Shown: in pieces, positions 47,216 to 55,917 of the stretch
Position numbering within the stretch: the first letter of the stretch is position 1
How the letters are laid out: the number at the start of each line of letters is the position of its first letter
Assembly: GCF_900005615.1 (NCBI RefSeq)
Contig: NZ_LN832559.1
Span: forward strand, 2,929,001-2,993,000
Direction: 5' to 3'
DNA: 64,000 bases
DNA from: Paracoccus aminovorans
GTDB lineage: Bacteria > Pseudomonadota > Alphaproteobacteria > Rhodobacterales > Rhodobacteraceae
Translations under genes and position numbers: made by a program
Notes under the pieces: generated by a model
Seen by the model: the letters and a program-made list of their open reading frames with translations, nothing else
Told to the model about the DNA's origin: nothing
Databases searched by the model: none

Positions 47216-47758
47216 ATGAGCCGCCTTCCCCCCGCAAGCCGTGACCGGCTGGCCGACGAGATCACCTTCCACCCCGCCAATGCCGAGGCCCGGCTGCTGC
47301 GCGAGGCCTTGGGCCGCTACGCCACCGGCGTGACCGTCGTTACCACCGCGGGGTCGCTGGGGCCGGTGGGCATGACCGTGAACAGTTTCGCCAGCGTCTC
47401 GCTGGAGCCGCCGCTGGTGATGTGGTGCCCGGCGCGCGCCTCGACCCGGCACGATGTCTTCGTGAACGCGGCGCATTGGTCGGTGCATGTGCTGGGCTCG
47501 GAACAGCTGGAAACCTGCCTGCGCTTCACCAAGGGCGGGCGGCAGTTCGAGGGGCTGACCCCGGTGGCGACTCCCGAGGGCGTGCCGGTGATGCCCGGCG
47601 CCGCCGCGCGTTTCGACTGTGCCGGCCATGCCGCACATCCGGCGGGCGATCATTCCGTGCTGATCGGCCGGGTGTTGCGGGTGACCGTGGCCGGGCCGGG
47701 CGACCATCCGCTGGTCTTTGCCGCCGGCCGCTTCGGCCAGTTCCAGCCCGAAGGCTGA
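47216..47758 (+). CDS. Flavin reductase-like (DIM6/NTAB) protein
   Basis: A 180-residue flavin reductase domain protein. [13 protein letters not shown] begins the split-barrel, followed by [19 protein letters not shown], the family's conserved flavin-binding stretch with an S-x-S turn, and [20 protein letters not shown] near the C-terminus with the D-H-x-x-x-x-G pattern. It probably reduces FMN/FAD with NAD(P)H for an unseen partner oxygenase. The 94-base gap before it contains a palindrome (CGAGG..CCTCG near 47160) but no recognised operator. Confidence 0.88.
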   Translation: MSRLPPASRDRLADEITFHPANAEARLLREALGRYATGVTVVTTAGSLGPVGMTVNSFASVSLEPPLVMWCPARASTRHDVFVNAAHWSVHVLGSEQLETCLRFTKGGRQFEGLTPVATPEGVPVMPGAAARFDCAGHAAHPAGDHSVLIGRVLRVTVAGPGDHPLVFAAGRFGQFQPEG

Positions 47759-47781
47759 GGCGAAAGGGGGCTCCGCCCCCA

Positions 47782-47816
47782 CGCTTTTGCCACCCCTCGA
47801 CGGGGTGTCAAAAGCG
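47782..47816. terminator. Bidirectional hairpin between flavin reductase and pqiC genes
   Basis: A 15-position stem with one mismatch: CGCTTTTG-C-CACCCC (47782-47796) against GGGGTG-T-CAAAAGCG (47802-47816), around TCGAC. Internal T- and A-runs on the arms suit termination from both sides of the convergent genes. A smaller GGGGGC/GCCCCC hairpin precedes it at about 47766-47780. Confidence 0.65.
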
Positions 47817-47853
47817 TTCCCCTGGGGTATTTGGAAAACGGAAAAAAACGCGG

Positions 47854-48504
47854 TCAGCTTCCTTCCAGCGCCGGCAGCGGCTGAGAGAAGATGTCGTCGA
47901 TGCGGGGCATCGGCGTCGCGCTGGTGCGGATCGACCGGCCCGGGCCCGAGAGCGTGGCGATCTGGCCCGCCAGTTGCGCGATGGCCAGGGATTGCGCCCG
48001 GGCGATCGCGGCCGGACCTTCGCCCCCGAGCGGCACCGAAATGTCGAAGCTGCGCGCCTGGTTCGCGCCGCCCGAGGCGGAATCGCCGACGAAATACCGG
48101 CCCGAGAGCCGATAGACGCCGTCGGCCTGGGCCAGCGCCTTTTCCACCCTTATCTCCAGCGTGCGGCGCGGCGGTTCCGACAGCGGCCAAGGCTCGGCGA
48201 TCACCGTCGCCCCGGACATGTCCGAGATCGTCCGCGCCAGCGTCAGCGTGAAGGCGCGTTGCGGATTGTCGGCCCAGAGCTGCTTCGTGTTCGAGCGCAC
48301 GGCGCCGTCGGCGGTCTGCCAGCTGACCTCGCCGCCCGAGGCATATTCCGGCAGCGACACGTCCTTGAGTTCGGCAGTGCCCAGCCGGTCGGCGACGCGC
48401 TGGCCGCCGGAGGGCGGGTCGATCAGGTAGCGGGCGGTCTTTTCACCGTTCGAGCAGGCGCCGAGCAGGGCGAGGCAGGCGGCAAGGGCAAGGGTCAGGC
48501 GCAT
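47854..48504 (-). CDS. pqiC: PqiC-type lipoprotein (ABC-type transport auxiliary)
   Basis: A 216-residue outer-membrane lipoprotein. The lipobox is LLGAC (ALAACLALLGAC). The mature domain has YLIDPPSGGQRVADRLGTAE and ends SQPLPALEGS. PqiC forms a ring at the outer membrane that receives the PqiB needle, allowing lipid traffic between membranes. It starts one base after the pqiB stop, so it is the last gene of the operon. The lipoprotein leader picks the start at 48504 over an upstream in-frame ATG. Confidence 0.88.
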   Translation of the reverse strand: MRLTLALAACLALLGACSNGEKTARYLIDPPSGGQRVADRLGTAELKDVSLPEYASGGEVSWQTADGAVRSNTKQLWADNPQRAFTLTLARTISDMSGATVIAEPWPLSEPPRRTLEIRVEKALAQADGVYRLSGRYFVGDSASGGANQARSFDISVPLGGEGPAAIARAQSLAIAQLAGQIATLSGPGRSIRTSATPMPRIDDIFSQPLPALEGS

Positions 48505-48505
48505 C

Positions 48506-50566
48506 TCAACGTCCCAGGATGAAGGCTTGCGGATTGCGCTCGATGGTGCGCGCAAGGCTGCCGAAGGCATTGGCGGCGCGGCGCATCTCGCGCATCAGGT
48601 TGATGGTCTCGGTGTTGAAGCTGGAGCGGTCGCCATAGGCCGCCAGCACCGCGTCGGCCCGCGCCGCCAGCGCCTCGAGCCGGGCCGAGAGCTGCGGCAG
48701 CCGCTTGGATGCGGCCGAGACGTCCTGCGCCGCCGTGCTGGCCGAGGCGAGCGCCGCGTTCAGACTGCCGGCCGCATTGCCGTCGCGCAGGTCGTTCAGA
48801 AGGCCGGTGGCGGATTTCAGCGTCTCGGACAGGTTTTTCGGCAGCTGCTCGGCGTCCTTGGTGCCCAGAAGCGCGCGGACGTCCTTCAGGATGCCTTCGG
48901 CTTCGGTGCCGATGGCGGCGAAGTCCACCGCCTCGATCTTGGCGGCGGCAGCGTCGATCTGGTCGACCATCTGCGGCACGTCGGCCGCGGCCAGCTTGAC
49001 CGCCTCGGCCGCCGCCTGCGCCTCGTCCACCATGCCGCGGATCTGGGTCAGGGCGCCGGAATCGCGCAGTTCGGCGGTGGCCGAGCGGATCTCTCCCGCC
49101 GCGGCCTGGGCGTTGTCCAGCGTCTGGCGCAGCGCGCCGGGGAGGGCGCGGGTGTCCTCGCTGCTGGCGATGGCGGTCACCGAGTTCATCATGTCGCTGG
49201 CGGATTTCAGCACCTCCTCGATCGGCAGGTTGCCGACCCGGGCCAGGAAGCCCTGCGCGGTCCCCGAGAAATCCGAGATGTCGCCCGGCGCCGAGGGGAT
49301 GACCGGGTTCGGCTTGCCGTCGCGGTCCAGTTCGGCCGGCGCGGCGTCTGGCAGCGCGACCAGCTCGACCTCCAGCGAGGTGCCGAAGAAGCCGGCGCTG
49401 GCCAGGCGGGCGCGCAGGCCCTGGCGAACCTGGCCGTCGACGAACTCCAGCGCCTGTTCGGGCGTCGCGCCCGCCGGCAGGCCCAGGCGTTCGGGCGTCA
49501 GCGCCAGCGTCACCTCTTGCTCGACATGGTCCCGGCCCTGATCGTCCTTGACCGTGCGCGCCGCCAGGCTGGTGACCCGGCCGACGGTCAGGCCCATGAA
49601 CTGGACATTGGCGCCGGTCGCAAGGCCGCTGACCGATTCATCGACCAGCATGGTCAGGCGCAGCGCATTGCCCTGGTCGTCGAAGAGGTTCGCCTCGGCC
49701 GAGGTCTGGTCGGGCTGCAGCGCGAAGACATGCCCGTCCTCGACCGGCGTCCCGCCCGAGTGCAGCGTGGCGAATTCCGCCCCGCCCTGCAGCACCGAGG
49801 CCAGCGAATTCACGTTCAGCGACAGCCCCTGCGCGCCCAGCGAGACCGAAAAGCCGGAGGTGTCCCAGAACACGGTGCGGGTGGTCAAGAGTTTGTCATA
49901 GGGCGCGGCGATGAAGACGTCGGTCAGCACGCCCTCCTCGTTCTCGGCCAGGCGCAGGTTCTGCATCTGCCCGACCGGCAGGCCGCGGAACAGCACCGGC
50001 GCGCCCTCGGTCATTCCGCGCGAGCGCTCGGCGGACAGCACGATCCAGGTGCCCTTTTCGCCGAAGCTGGTCAGCGGCGGCTTGTCGAGACCGGCGAATT
50101 CGGTCTGCGGCTGGTCGACCTTGTCGTCCCAATAGCCCTCGACGAAGGCGCCGGTCAGCACCGTATCCAGCCGCGAGATGCCCTGGGCCGAGACCTGCGG
50201 CCGCACGATCCAGAACTGCGCGTCCTTGTCGATATAGGGCGCCAGATCCTTGTCCACGCGCATGTTCACCAGCACCCGTTGCAGATCCTCGGTGAAGCGC
50301 ACGGATTCGACCTTGCCGACGGTGATCTCGCGGAATTTCAGCGCCGTCTCGCCGGGGGTGATGCCGGTCGCATCCTTGAAGGCGACCGAGATCAGCGTGC
50401 CGCGGCCGGCGATCATGTTCCAGCCCACGCCCAGCGTGACCACCAGCGCCAGGATCGGCACCAGCCAGACCAGCGGCAGGCCCCGGCGCACGGCGCGGGC
50501 CGCGGGGGTGCGGGCGGGTTCGGCGGGTTTCAGGGGGGCGTCTTTGGGCGGCGGCGTGTCCGTCAT
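48506..50566 (-). CDS. pqiB: PqiB MCE/MlaD-domain protein
   Basis: A 686-residue inner-membrane-anchored protein. One helix (LPLVWLVPILALVVTLGVGW, residues 30-49) is followed by three MCE domains (GTLISVAFKDATGITPGETA; GTWIVLSAERSRGMTEGAPV; RLTMLVDESVSGLATGANVQ, about residues 57, 170 and 290). The C-terminal ~200 residues are a long alanine-rich helix with heptad character. PqiB stacks into a needle across the periplasm. E. coli PqiB is about 546 residues, so the C-terminus is extended. It shares ATGA with the pqiA gene upstream and nearly abuts pqiC. Confidence 0.93.
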   Translation of the reverse strand: MTDTPPPKDAPLKPAEPARTPAARAVRRGLPLVWLVPILALVVTLGVGWNMIAGRGTLISVAFKDATGITPGETALKFREITVGKVESVRFTEDLQRVLVNMRVDKDLAPYIDKDAQFWIVRPQVSAQGISRLDTVLTGAFVEGYWDDKVDQPQTEFAGLDKPPLTSFGEKGTWIVLSAERSRGMTEGAPVLFRGLPVGQMQNLRLAENEEGVLTDVFIAAPYDKLLTTRTVFWDTSGFSVSLGAQGLSLNVNSLASVLQGGAEFATLHSGGTPVEDGHVFALQPDQTSAEANLFDDQGNALRLTMLVDESVSGLATGANVQFMGLTVGRVTSLAARTVKDDQGRDHVEQEVTLALTPERLGLPAGATPEQALEFVDGQVRQGLRARLASAGFFGTSLEVELVALPDAAPAELDRDGKPNPVIPSAPGDISDFSGTAQGFLARVGNLPIEEVLKSASDMMNSVTAIASSEDTRALPGALRQTLDNAQAAAGEIRSATAELRDSGALTQIRGMVDEAQAAAEAVKLAAADVPQMVDQIDAAAAKIEAVDFAAIGTEAEGILKDVRALLGTKDAEQLPKNLSETLKSATGLLNDLRDGNAAGSLNAALASASTAAQDVSAASKRLPQLSARLEALAARADAVLAAYGDRSSFNTETINLMREMRRAANAFGSLARTIERNPQAFILGR

Positions 50567-51225
50567 TCCTGGTCCTTGCGGCTGCGCAGCGGAAGGCCGC
50601 GCCAGATCAGTCTTGGATCGAAGCTTTGCGCGGAAAGCATGGTGAAGGCAACCGACAGCGCAAAGGACACCGCCGCCGGCCCCGGGTGGATCGAGGCGAC
50701 GAAGCCCAGTTGCACCAGCGCCGACAGGATCGCGACCACGAAGACGTCGATCATCGACCAGCGGCCGATGAATTCGACCACCTCGTAAAGTACCAGCCGC
50801 TTGTGCGCCGCCTTGACCGTCGCTGGCCGGCCCGCCACCAGCGCCAGCCAGCTGATGGCGATGAACTTGCCCATCGGCACCATGACCGAGGCAACGAAGA
50901 TCACCGCCGCGATGCCGTAATTGCCGTAATGCATCAGTTCGACCACGCCGCCCAGGATGGTGGATTCGCTGTTGCCGCGCAGCCCGCCGAAGGTCGAGGT
51001 CTTGAGCATCGGGAACAGGTTGGCGGGGATATAGAAGATGATTCCCGCCGCCAGCCAGGCCCAGACCGCGTTCAGGCAGCGCCGGTCGGGCGGCACCAGC
51101 GCGCCGCCGCAGCGGGCGCAGATGGTCTCGGATTCCGGCCAGACCCGGCCGCAGCCGCGGCAGCCGACCAGCCCGGCGCGATGGGCGGTCATCACCGGGT
51201 CGGAATGCTTGCGGGCCTCGGTCAT
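50563..51225 (-). CDS. PqiA-domain membrane protein (second)
   Basis: A 220-residue protein with one PqiA domain. Two CxxC pairs (CRGCGR and CARCGG, about residues 22 and 36) form a rubredoxin-like metal site before four membrane segments (AWLAAGIIFYIPANLFPMLK first). E. coli PqiA is one longer protein (about 417 residues) with two such domains; here the function appears split over this and the preceding gene. It starts in ATGA overlap with the upstream pqiA-like gene and ends in ATGA overlap with pqiB. Confidence 0.9.
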   Translation of the reverse strand: MTEARKHSDPVMTAHRAGLVGCRGCGRVWPESETICARCGGALVPPDRRCLNAVWAWLAAGIIFYIPANLFPMLKTSTFGGLRGNSESTILGGVVELMHYGNYGIAAVIFVASVMVPMGKFIAISWLALVAGRPATVKAAHKRLVLYEVVEFIGRWSMIDVFVVAILSALVQLGFVASIHPGPAAVSFALSVAFTMLSAQSFDPRLIWRGLPLRSRKDQE

Positions 51226-51902
51226 GCGCGGGGCTCCGGCACGATCTCGCGGCCGTCGGTGGCCATGCCGGCATCCTCGATGGCGTCCCAGATCGTCGCG
51301 GCGCTGGTGAAGGCGTTGCTGGCCGCATTGACCATGATCAGCCCGCAGAACGCCCAGAAGGCCGGGCCGAAGCTGATATTCGCCAGCCCGCCGACCTTGA
51401 CCAGCGCGACGGCGGTGCCGATGACGAAGATCTCGGCCATCGACCAGGGCCGCAGCGCCTCGGACAGGCGAAAGGCGGGGACGGCATGGGCGAAGGGCCG
51501 GCGGTTCCGGCTGAGCGGCAGCAGCGTATAGACCAGCAGCAGCGCCCGCAGCACCGGCAATCCGACGATGCTGCCCAGCAGCGCCACGGTCAGCGGCATC
51601 AGCGCCCCGTGCGAAAAGGCCATCGCCACCCCGAAGAGCGAGGTCTGGTTGCCGAACCCCATGCGCGAGATTTCCAGGAAGGGAAAGAACACCGCTCCTA
51701 CCATCAGCACCAGCGAGGCGAAGGACAGCGCGATGATCCGGGTGAAGGCGCCGGCGCGGGGACTGGCCAGCACGGTGTTGCAGCGCACGCAGCGCGCGGT
51801 CTCGCCCGGTTCGAGTTCGCGTTCGACATGCAGCGCGTCGCAGCGCGGACAGGCGATCAGCCCCGCGCCGCTGGCCAGATCATATGCGCCCTCGGTCAAC
51901 AT
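51222..51902 (-). CDS. PqiA-domain membrane protein (first)
   Basis: A 226-residue paralogue of the following gene. Metal-binding CPRCDALH and CVRCNTVL pairs are at about residues 18 and 38, then about four membrane segments (FASLVLMVGAVFFPFLEISR first). PWSMAEIFVIGTAVALVKVG is the conserved second-half segment, matching RWSMIDVFVVAILSALVQLG in its neighbour. Together the pair is equivalent to a split PqiA. It is the first gene of the pqi operon, divergent from motB over 277 bases with a locally AT-rich patch at 52030-52075. The start was chosen because a longer frame has a Pro/Arg-rich extension without SD. Confidence 0.9.
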   Translation of the reverse strand: MLTEGAYDLASGAGLIACPRCDALHVERELEPGETARCVRCNTVLASPRAGAFTRIIALSFASLVLMVGAVFFPFLEISRMGFGNQTSLFGVAMAFSHGALMPLTVALLGSIVGLPVLRALLLVYTLLPLSRNRRPFAHAVPAFRLSEALRPWSMAEIFVIGTAVALVKVGGLANISFGPAFWAFCGLIMVNAASNAFTSAATIWDAIEDAGMATDGREIVPEPRA

Positions 51903-52179
51903 CGCGCCAGAATATCGGCGGCCGGGGCCGGCGCAAGATGTCGCGTCCGGGCCGCGCGGATGATTCGCGACCGGGCTTTTTCGGTGACAGGACCGATAGT
52001 GCGGGCCGCCACCGGGACGGGCGCCGCGAGGTAATCGCAGGTCAATCACGACATTACAAAGAATTACCTTGCACAGGGGTGGTTCTCGGGCCCGGGAAAT
52101 AGCGCGCATTTGAGCCGTTAACTGGATATTAGCGCGGCGCGCATAGACCTTTCCGGCAGGCAACGGAAAGGAACGGCAG

Positions 52180-52980
52180 ATGGCCGGGCATGGGGGCGGC
52201 GCCCCGATCATCATCAAGCGGGTCCAAGGCGGCGGCGAAGCCGGCCACCACGGCGGCGCCTGGAAGGTGGCCTACGCGGATTTCGTGACCGCGATGATGG
52301 CCTTTTTCCTGCTCATGTGGCTGCTGAACGCGACCACGGAAAAGCAGCGCCAAGGCCTGGCGGATTATTTCAACCCGACCATCGTGCAATCCCCCGCCAG
52401 CGGCAGCGACGGCCCCTTCGGGGGCGAGGTGCAGGATTCCGACACCAATACCGGCCAAGGGGCAGGCGCTTCCCGCGACACGCTGATGGCTCAGGCCCGC
52501 GAAGGCCAGCAGTCCGGGTTCGAAGAAATGGCCCGCAGCGTCCAGAACCAGCTGACCGGCAGCGGCGCCGAATCCATGCAAAAGGTCAATCTGCTGCGCC
52601 ATGTCGTCACCCGGATGACCGACGAGGGGCTGGTGATCGAGCTGACCGATCTGATGGACGAACCGCTCTTCGTGGGTGACAGCGCCCAGCCTACTCCGGC
52701 GATGAAGGAATTGGCCGAGGTGCTTTCGGGCGTGCTCGGCCGCGTCAAGAACGAGATCGCGCTGGCGGGCCACGTCCGCGCCTATCCGGAAATGCTGATC
52801 CAGTCCCCGGTCTGGGCGCTTTCCGACGCCCGCGCGCATGCCTTGCGCAACCTGCTTGACGGATCGGGCTTCGACGGCACGCGCATCCAGCGCGTGACCG
52901 CCTATGCCGACCGGCGCAACCGGTCGGTCAATCCCATGGATCCGAACAACAACCGGATCGAAGTGATTTTACTCAGATGA
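52180..52980 (+). CDS. motB: Flagellar motor stator protein MotB
   Basis: A 266-residue stator protein. KVAYADFVTAMMAFFLLMWL is the single membrane segment, with the Asp that carries protons. The C-terminal OmpA-like peptidoglycan-binding domain runs from about 150 to the end (LAGHVRAYPEMLIQSPVWAL, LSDARAHALRNLLDGSGFDG). It pairs with MotA, which is not in the window. GGAAAGGAACGG precedes the ATG. The 87-base gap to flgE contains no clear promoter. Confidence 0.92.
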   Translation: MAGHGGGAPIIIKRVQGGGEAGHHGGAWKVAYADFVTAMMAFFLLMWLLNATTEKQRQGLADYFNPTIVQSPASGSDGPFGGEVQDSDTNTGQGAGASRDTLMAQAREGQQSGFEEMARSVQNQLTGSGAESMQKVNLLRHVVTRMTDEGLVIELTDLMDEPLFVGDSAQPTPAMKELAEVLSGVLGRVKNEIALAGHVRAYPEMLIQSPVWALSDARAHALRNLLDGSGFDGTRIQRVTAYADRRNRSVNPMDPNNNRIEVILLR

Positions 52981-53067
52981 CAAGGCCCCGGCCGGAGGAT
53001 GTTAGGGGGCCGTTAATCCCCGTCCGGCAGAATTCCACAGGAACGACTCACACAGGGTGACTACAGC

Positions 53068-54408
53068 ATGTCGATCTCTTCCGCCCTCAGCGCCGGGGTA
53101 TCCGGCCTCTCCGCCAATTCGACGCGGCTGGCCAATATCTCGGACAATATCGCCAACTCCAGCACCTATGGCTACAAGCGCGTGGATACCAGCTTTGAAA
53201 GCATGGTGATCAACCAGGGCCGCGGCGGCGGCCTCTATACCGCCGGCGGCGTAAGGGCCAGCACGTTTCGTGACGTGGACCAGCGCGGCAACCTGGTCAC
53301 GACCTCGCATCCGCTCGACATCGCCATCACCGGGCGCGGCATGCTGCCGGTGGTCAGTGCGGCGGCGGTGCAGTCGGGCTACAGCACGCCGCGCGATCTG
53401 ACGATGACCACGACCGGATCGTTCCGCACCGATGACGAAGGCTACCTGCGCACGACCTCGGGCCTGGTTCTGATGGGCTGGCCGGCCAATGCCGACGGCA
53501 CCATCCCGGCGCAGCCGCGCGATTCCGCCACCGGCCTGCGGCCGATCCGTATCGACGGCAGCCAGACCGCGGCCGATCCGACCACCCGCATCACGCTGGG
53601 GGTCAACCTGCCCGCCAACGACGCAATCGGCGGCGCGACTGGCGACGTCCGCGAAATGGAGGTCGAGTATTTCGGCAATCTCGGCAATTCCGAAAAGATG
53701 ACCTTCAGCTTCACTCCGGATGTATCCGGGGCCGCCGGCGCCCGGTCGAACAGCTGGACGATGGAGGTCCGCGATTCCGCCATCATCGACGATCCCGCCA
53801 CTGCGGCGGATGAATCGCTGATCGGCACCTATACGCTCGAATTCGACGACAGCCAGCCCACCGGCGGGCGGCTGGCCAACGTGACCACGATCTCTGGCGG
53901 GGCTTATGATGCGGCGACGGGCATGTTGACCGTCACCGGCGCCAACGGCCCCATGTCCATCGACCTCGGCCGCTACGGCGCGAGCCAGGGCATCACCCAG
54001 CTCAGCAGCGCGTTCTCGCCTGCCAACGTGACCAAGAACGGCTCCCCCGTCGGCAGCCTGACCGCACTCGCTATCGACGAGAACGGCTATCTGCGGGCTA
54101 CCTATGACACCGGCTTCACACGAACCCTCTACCAGGTGCCGGTGGTGGATGTGCCGAACCCCAACGGCCTGATCGCGATGGACAACCAGACCTACAAGAT
54201 ATCGCCCAATTCCGGGGCCTTCTATCTCTGGGACTCGGGCGACGGCCCCACCGGAGCGATCGCGGGCTATGCGCGCGAAGCCTCGACCACCGATGTCGCG
54301 GCCGAACTGACCGACCTGATCCAGACCCAGCGCGCCTATACCTCGAACGCCAAGGTCATCCAGACGGTCGACGAGATGCTTCAGGAAACCACCAACCTGA
54401 AACGCTGA
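53068..54408 (+). CDS. flgE: Flagellar hook protein FlgE
   Basis: A 446-residue axial protein. The N-terminal rod motif is LANISDNIANSSTYGYKRVD and the C-terminal helix is DLIQTQRAYTSNAKVIQTVD, ending ETTNLKR, as in exported hook proteins with no signal peptide. The central part (about 150-350) is a variable beta domain. It assembles into the hook that joins the basal body to the filament. The flgK gene follows after 51 bases. A weak AGGGTGA lies ahead of the ATG. Confidence 0.94.
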   Translation: MSISSALSAGVSGLSANSTRLANISDNIANSSTYGYKRVDTSFESMVINQGRGGGLYTAGGVRASTFRDVDQRGNLVTTSHPLDIAITGRGMLPVVSAAAVQSGYSTPRDLTMTTTGSFRTDDEGYLRTTSGLVLMGWPANADGTIPAQPRDSATGLRPIRIDGSQTAADPTTRITLGVNLPANDAIGGATGDVREMEVEYFGNLGNSEKMTFSFTPDVSGAAGARSNSWTMEVRDSAIIDDPATAADESLIGTYTLEFDDSQPTGGRLANVTTISGGAYDAATGMLTVTGANGPMSIDLGRYGASQGITQLSSAFSPANVTKNGSPVGSLTALAIDENGYLRATYDTGFTRTLYQVPVVDVPNPNGLIAMDNQTYKISPNSGAFYLWDSGDGPTGAIAGYAREASTTDVAAELTDLIQTQRAYTSNAKVIQTVDEMLQETTNLKR

Positions 54409-54459
54409 CATTGACCGGGGCGATTCCGCGCCCTGGGTGCCGCCAACCGGAGCCGTCCC

Positions 54460-55917
54460 ATGAGCATTTCATCCGCAATCTCCAACGCCATTTCGGGCCT
54501 GACCGCAGCCTCCCGCGGCACCGAGCTTGTCTCGTCCAATATCGCGAACGCGCTGACACCGGGCTATGCCCGGCGCGAGTTGGACTTGTCCTCGCGCATC
54601 GTCGAACGCGGCGGCGGGGTCAGCGTCAACGGCGTCAACCGGATGGTCAATTCGGGGCTTTTGGCCGACAACCGGCTTGCGCAGGCCAGCGTCGGCGCAT
54701 CGGGTACCACTTCGGCCTTCCATGCCGCCATGGAAAAGCTCTTGGGCACGGGGCAGGAGGCCTCGTCGCTTGGCCAGACCCTCACGGCCTTTGAATCCGC
54801 CCTGACCAGCGCGGCGGCGCGCCCGGACAGCGAAACGCGGTTGGGGAATGTCCTGACCGCGGCCACGGACCTGGCCGAAAAGCTGAATGCTGTCTCGGAC
54901 ACGATCCAGGCCGAGCGCGCCGCGGCCGACAAGTCAATCGCCAAGGATGTCTCGCGCCTGAATGCCGCGCTGGAACAGGTCGCAGCTTTGAACAAGCAGA
55001 TCGTCAGCCTTTCCGCACAAGGCAAGGACACCGCGTCGCTTGCCGATGCGCGCCAGACCGTAATCGACGGCATTACCGACATCGTCCCGATCAAGGAAGT
55101 TCCGCGAGAAAACGGCCGCGTGGCCCTGTTTACCACCGGCGGCGCGGTGCTTCTCGACGGCACCGAGCCGTCCATTATCGCCTTCGAAAGCGCGACGGGA
55201 ATCACGCCTGGAATGTCCGTCTTGGACGGATCTTTGGCGCGGCTGACCATGAACGGCAAGTTGCTGACAGACGGGCAGATGGACATGTTCGACGGCGGCA
55301 CGATCAGCGCAAACTTTGCCATTCGCGATCAGATTGCCCCGGACTACCAGAAGCAGATCGACGCCTTCGCGCGAGACCTCTACGACCGGCTGTCCGATCC
55401 CGCCGTAGACCCATCACTGAATTCTGGCGGGCCCGGTCTGTTCAGCGACGCCCAGGCCGCACTTGACCCCAGTGATGAAACCGGCTTCGCGGGCCGCATT
55501 GCGGTCACCGCCCTTGTCGATCCTGTTGCCGGTGGGGACCTGTGGCGCATCCGTGCCGGCATCAACGCGACCGGCTCCGGCAATTCGGGCGACAGCGGGC
55601 TGCTTGGCCGCCTGGCGGGCGCACTGTCGGATTCACGGCTTCCCGCATCTGGCAATGTGTCGCAGGTACCCAGAAGTTTGCAACTGCTGGCCTCCGATCT
55701 TGCTTCCTTGGCGGCGTCGAAGCGGGTCCAATCCGAGGCCGGAGCCTTGCAGGACAGCACGCACCAAACCAGCCTTCAAAGTGCCCTTCTGGCGGACGGG
55801 GTGGATACCGACAAAGAGATGGAAAGCCTGCTCGCTCTGGAGCGTGCATATTCGGCGAATGCCAAGGTTTTCCAGACCGCCAACGACATGCTCGACGCAA
55901 TCCTGAGGCTGACATGA
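54460..55917 (+). CDS. flgK: Flagellar hook-associated protein FlgK
   Basis: A 485-residue HAP1 protein. The N-terminal segment SGLTAASRGTELVSSNIANA leads to LTPGYARRELDLS. The C-terminal part, ESLLALERAYSANAKVFQTA, ends DAILRLT. The middle is rich in helical coiled coil (about 130-200) with LNAALEQVAALNKQIVSLSA. It forms the hook-filament junction with FlgL. GGAG is 9 bases upstream. Its stop overlaps the flgL start (ATGA). Confidence 0.93.
   Translation: MSISSAISNAISGLTAASRGTELVSSNIANALTPGYARRELDLSSRIVERGGGVSVNGVNRMVNSGLLADNRLAQASVGASGTTSAFHAAMEKLLGTGQEASSLGQTLTAFESALTSAAARPDSETRLGNVLTAATDLAEKLNAVSDTIQAERAAADKSIAKDVSRLNAALEQVAALNKQIVSLSAQGKDTASLADARQTVIDGITDIVPIKEVPRENGRVALFTTGGAVLLDGTEPSIIAFESATGITPGMSVLDGSLARLTMNGKLLTDGQMDMFDGGTISANFAIRDQIAPDYQKQIDAFARDLYDRLSDPAVDPSLNSGGPGLFSDAQAALDPSDETGFAGRIAVTALVDPVAGGDLWRIRAGINATGSGNSGDSGLLGRLAGALSDSRLPASGNVSQVPRSLQLLASDLASLAASKRVQSEAGALQDSTHQTSLQSALLADGVDTDKEMESLLALERAYSANAKVFQTANDMLDAILRLT

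Noticed and set aside
51903..52179. Flagellar sigma-28 or sigma-54 promoter before motB
   Set aside because: The AT-rich patch near 52030-52075 has no TGGCAC-N5-TTGC or TAAAGTTT-N11-GCCGATAA match I could accept.
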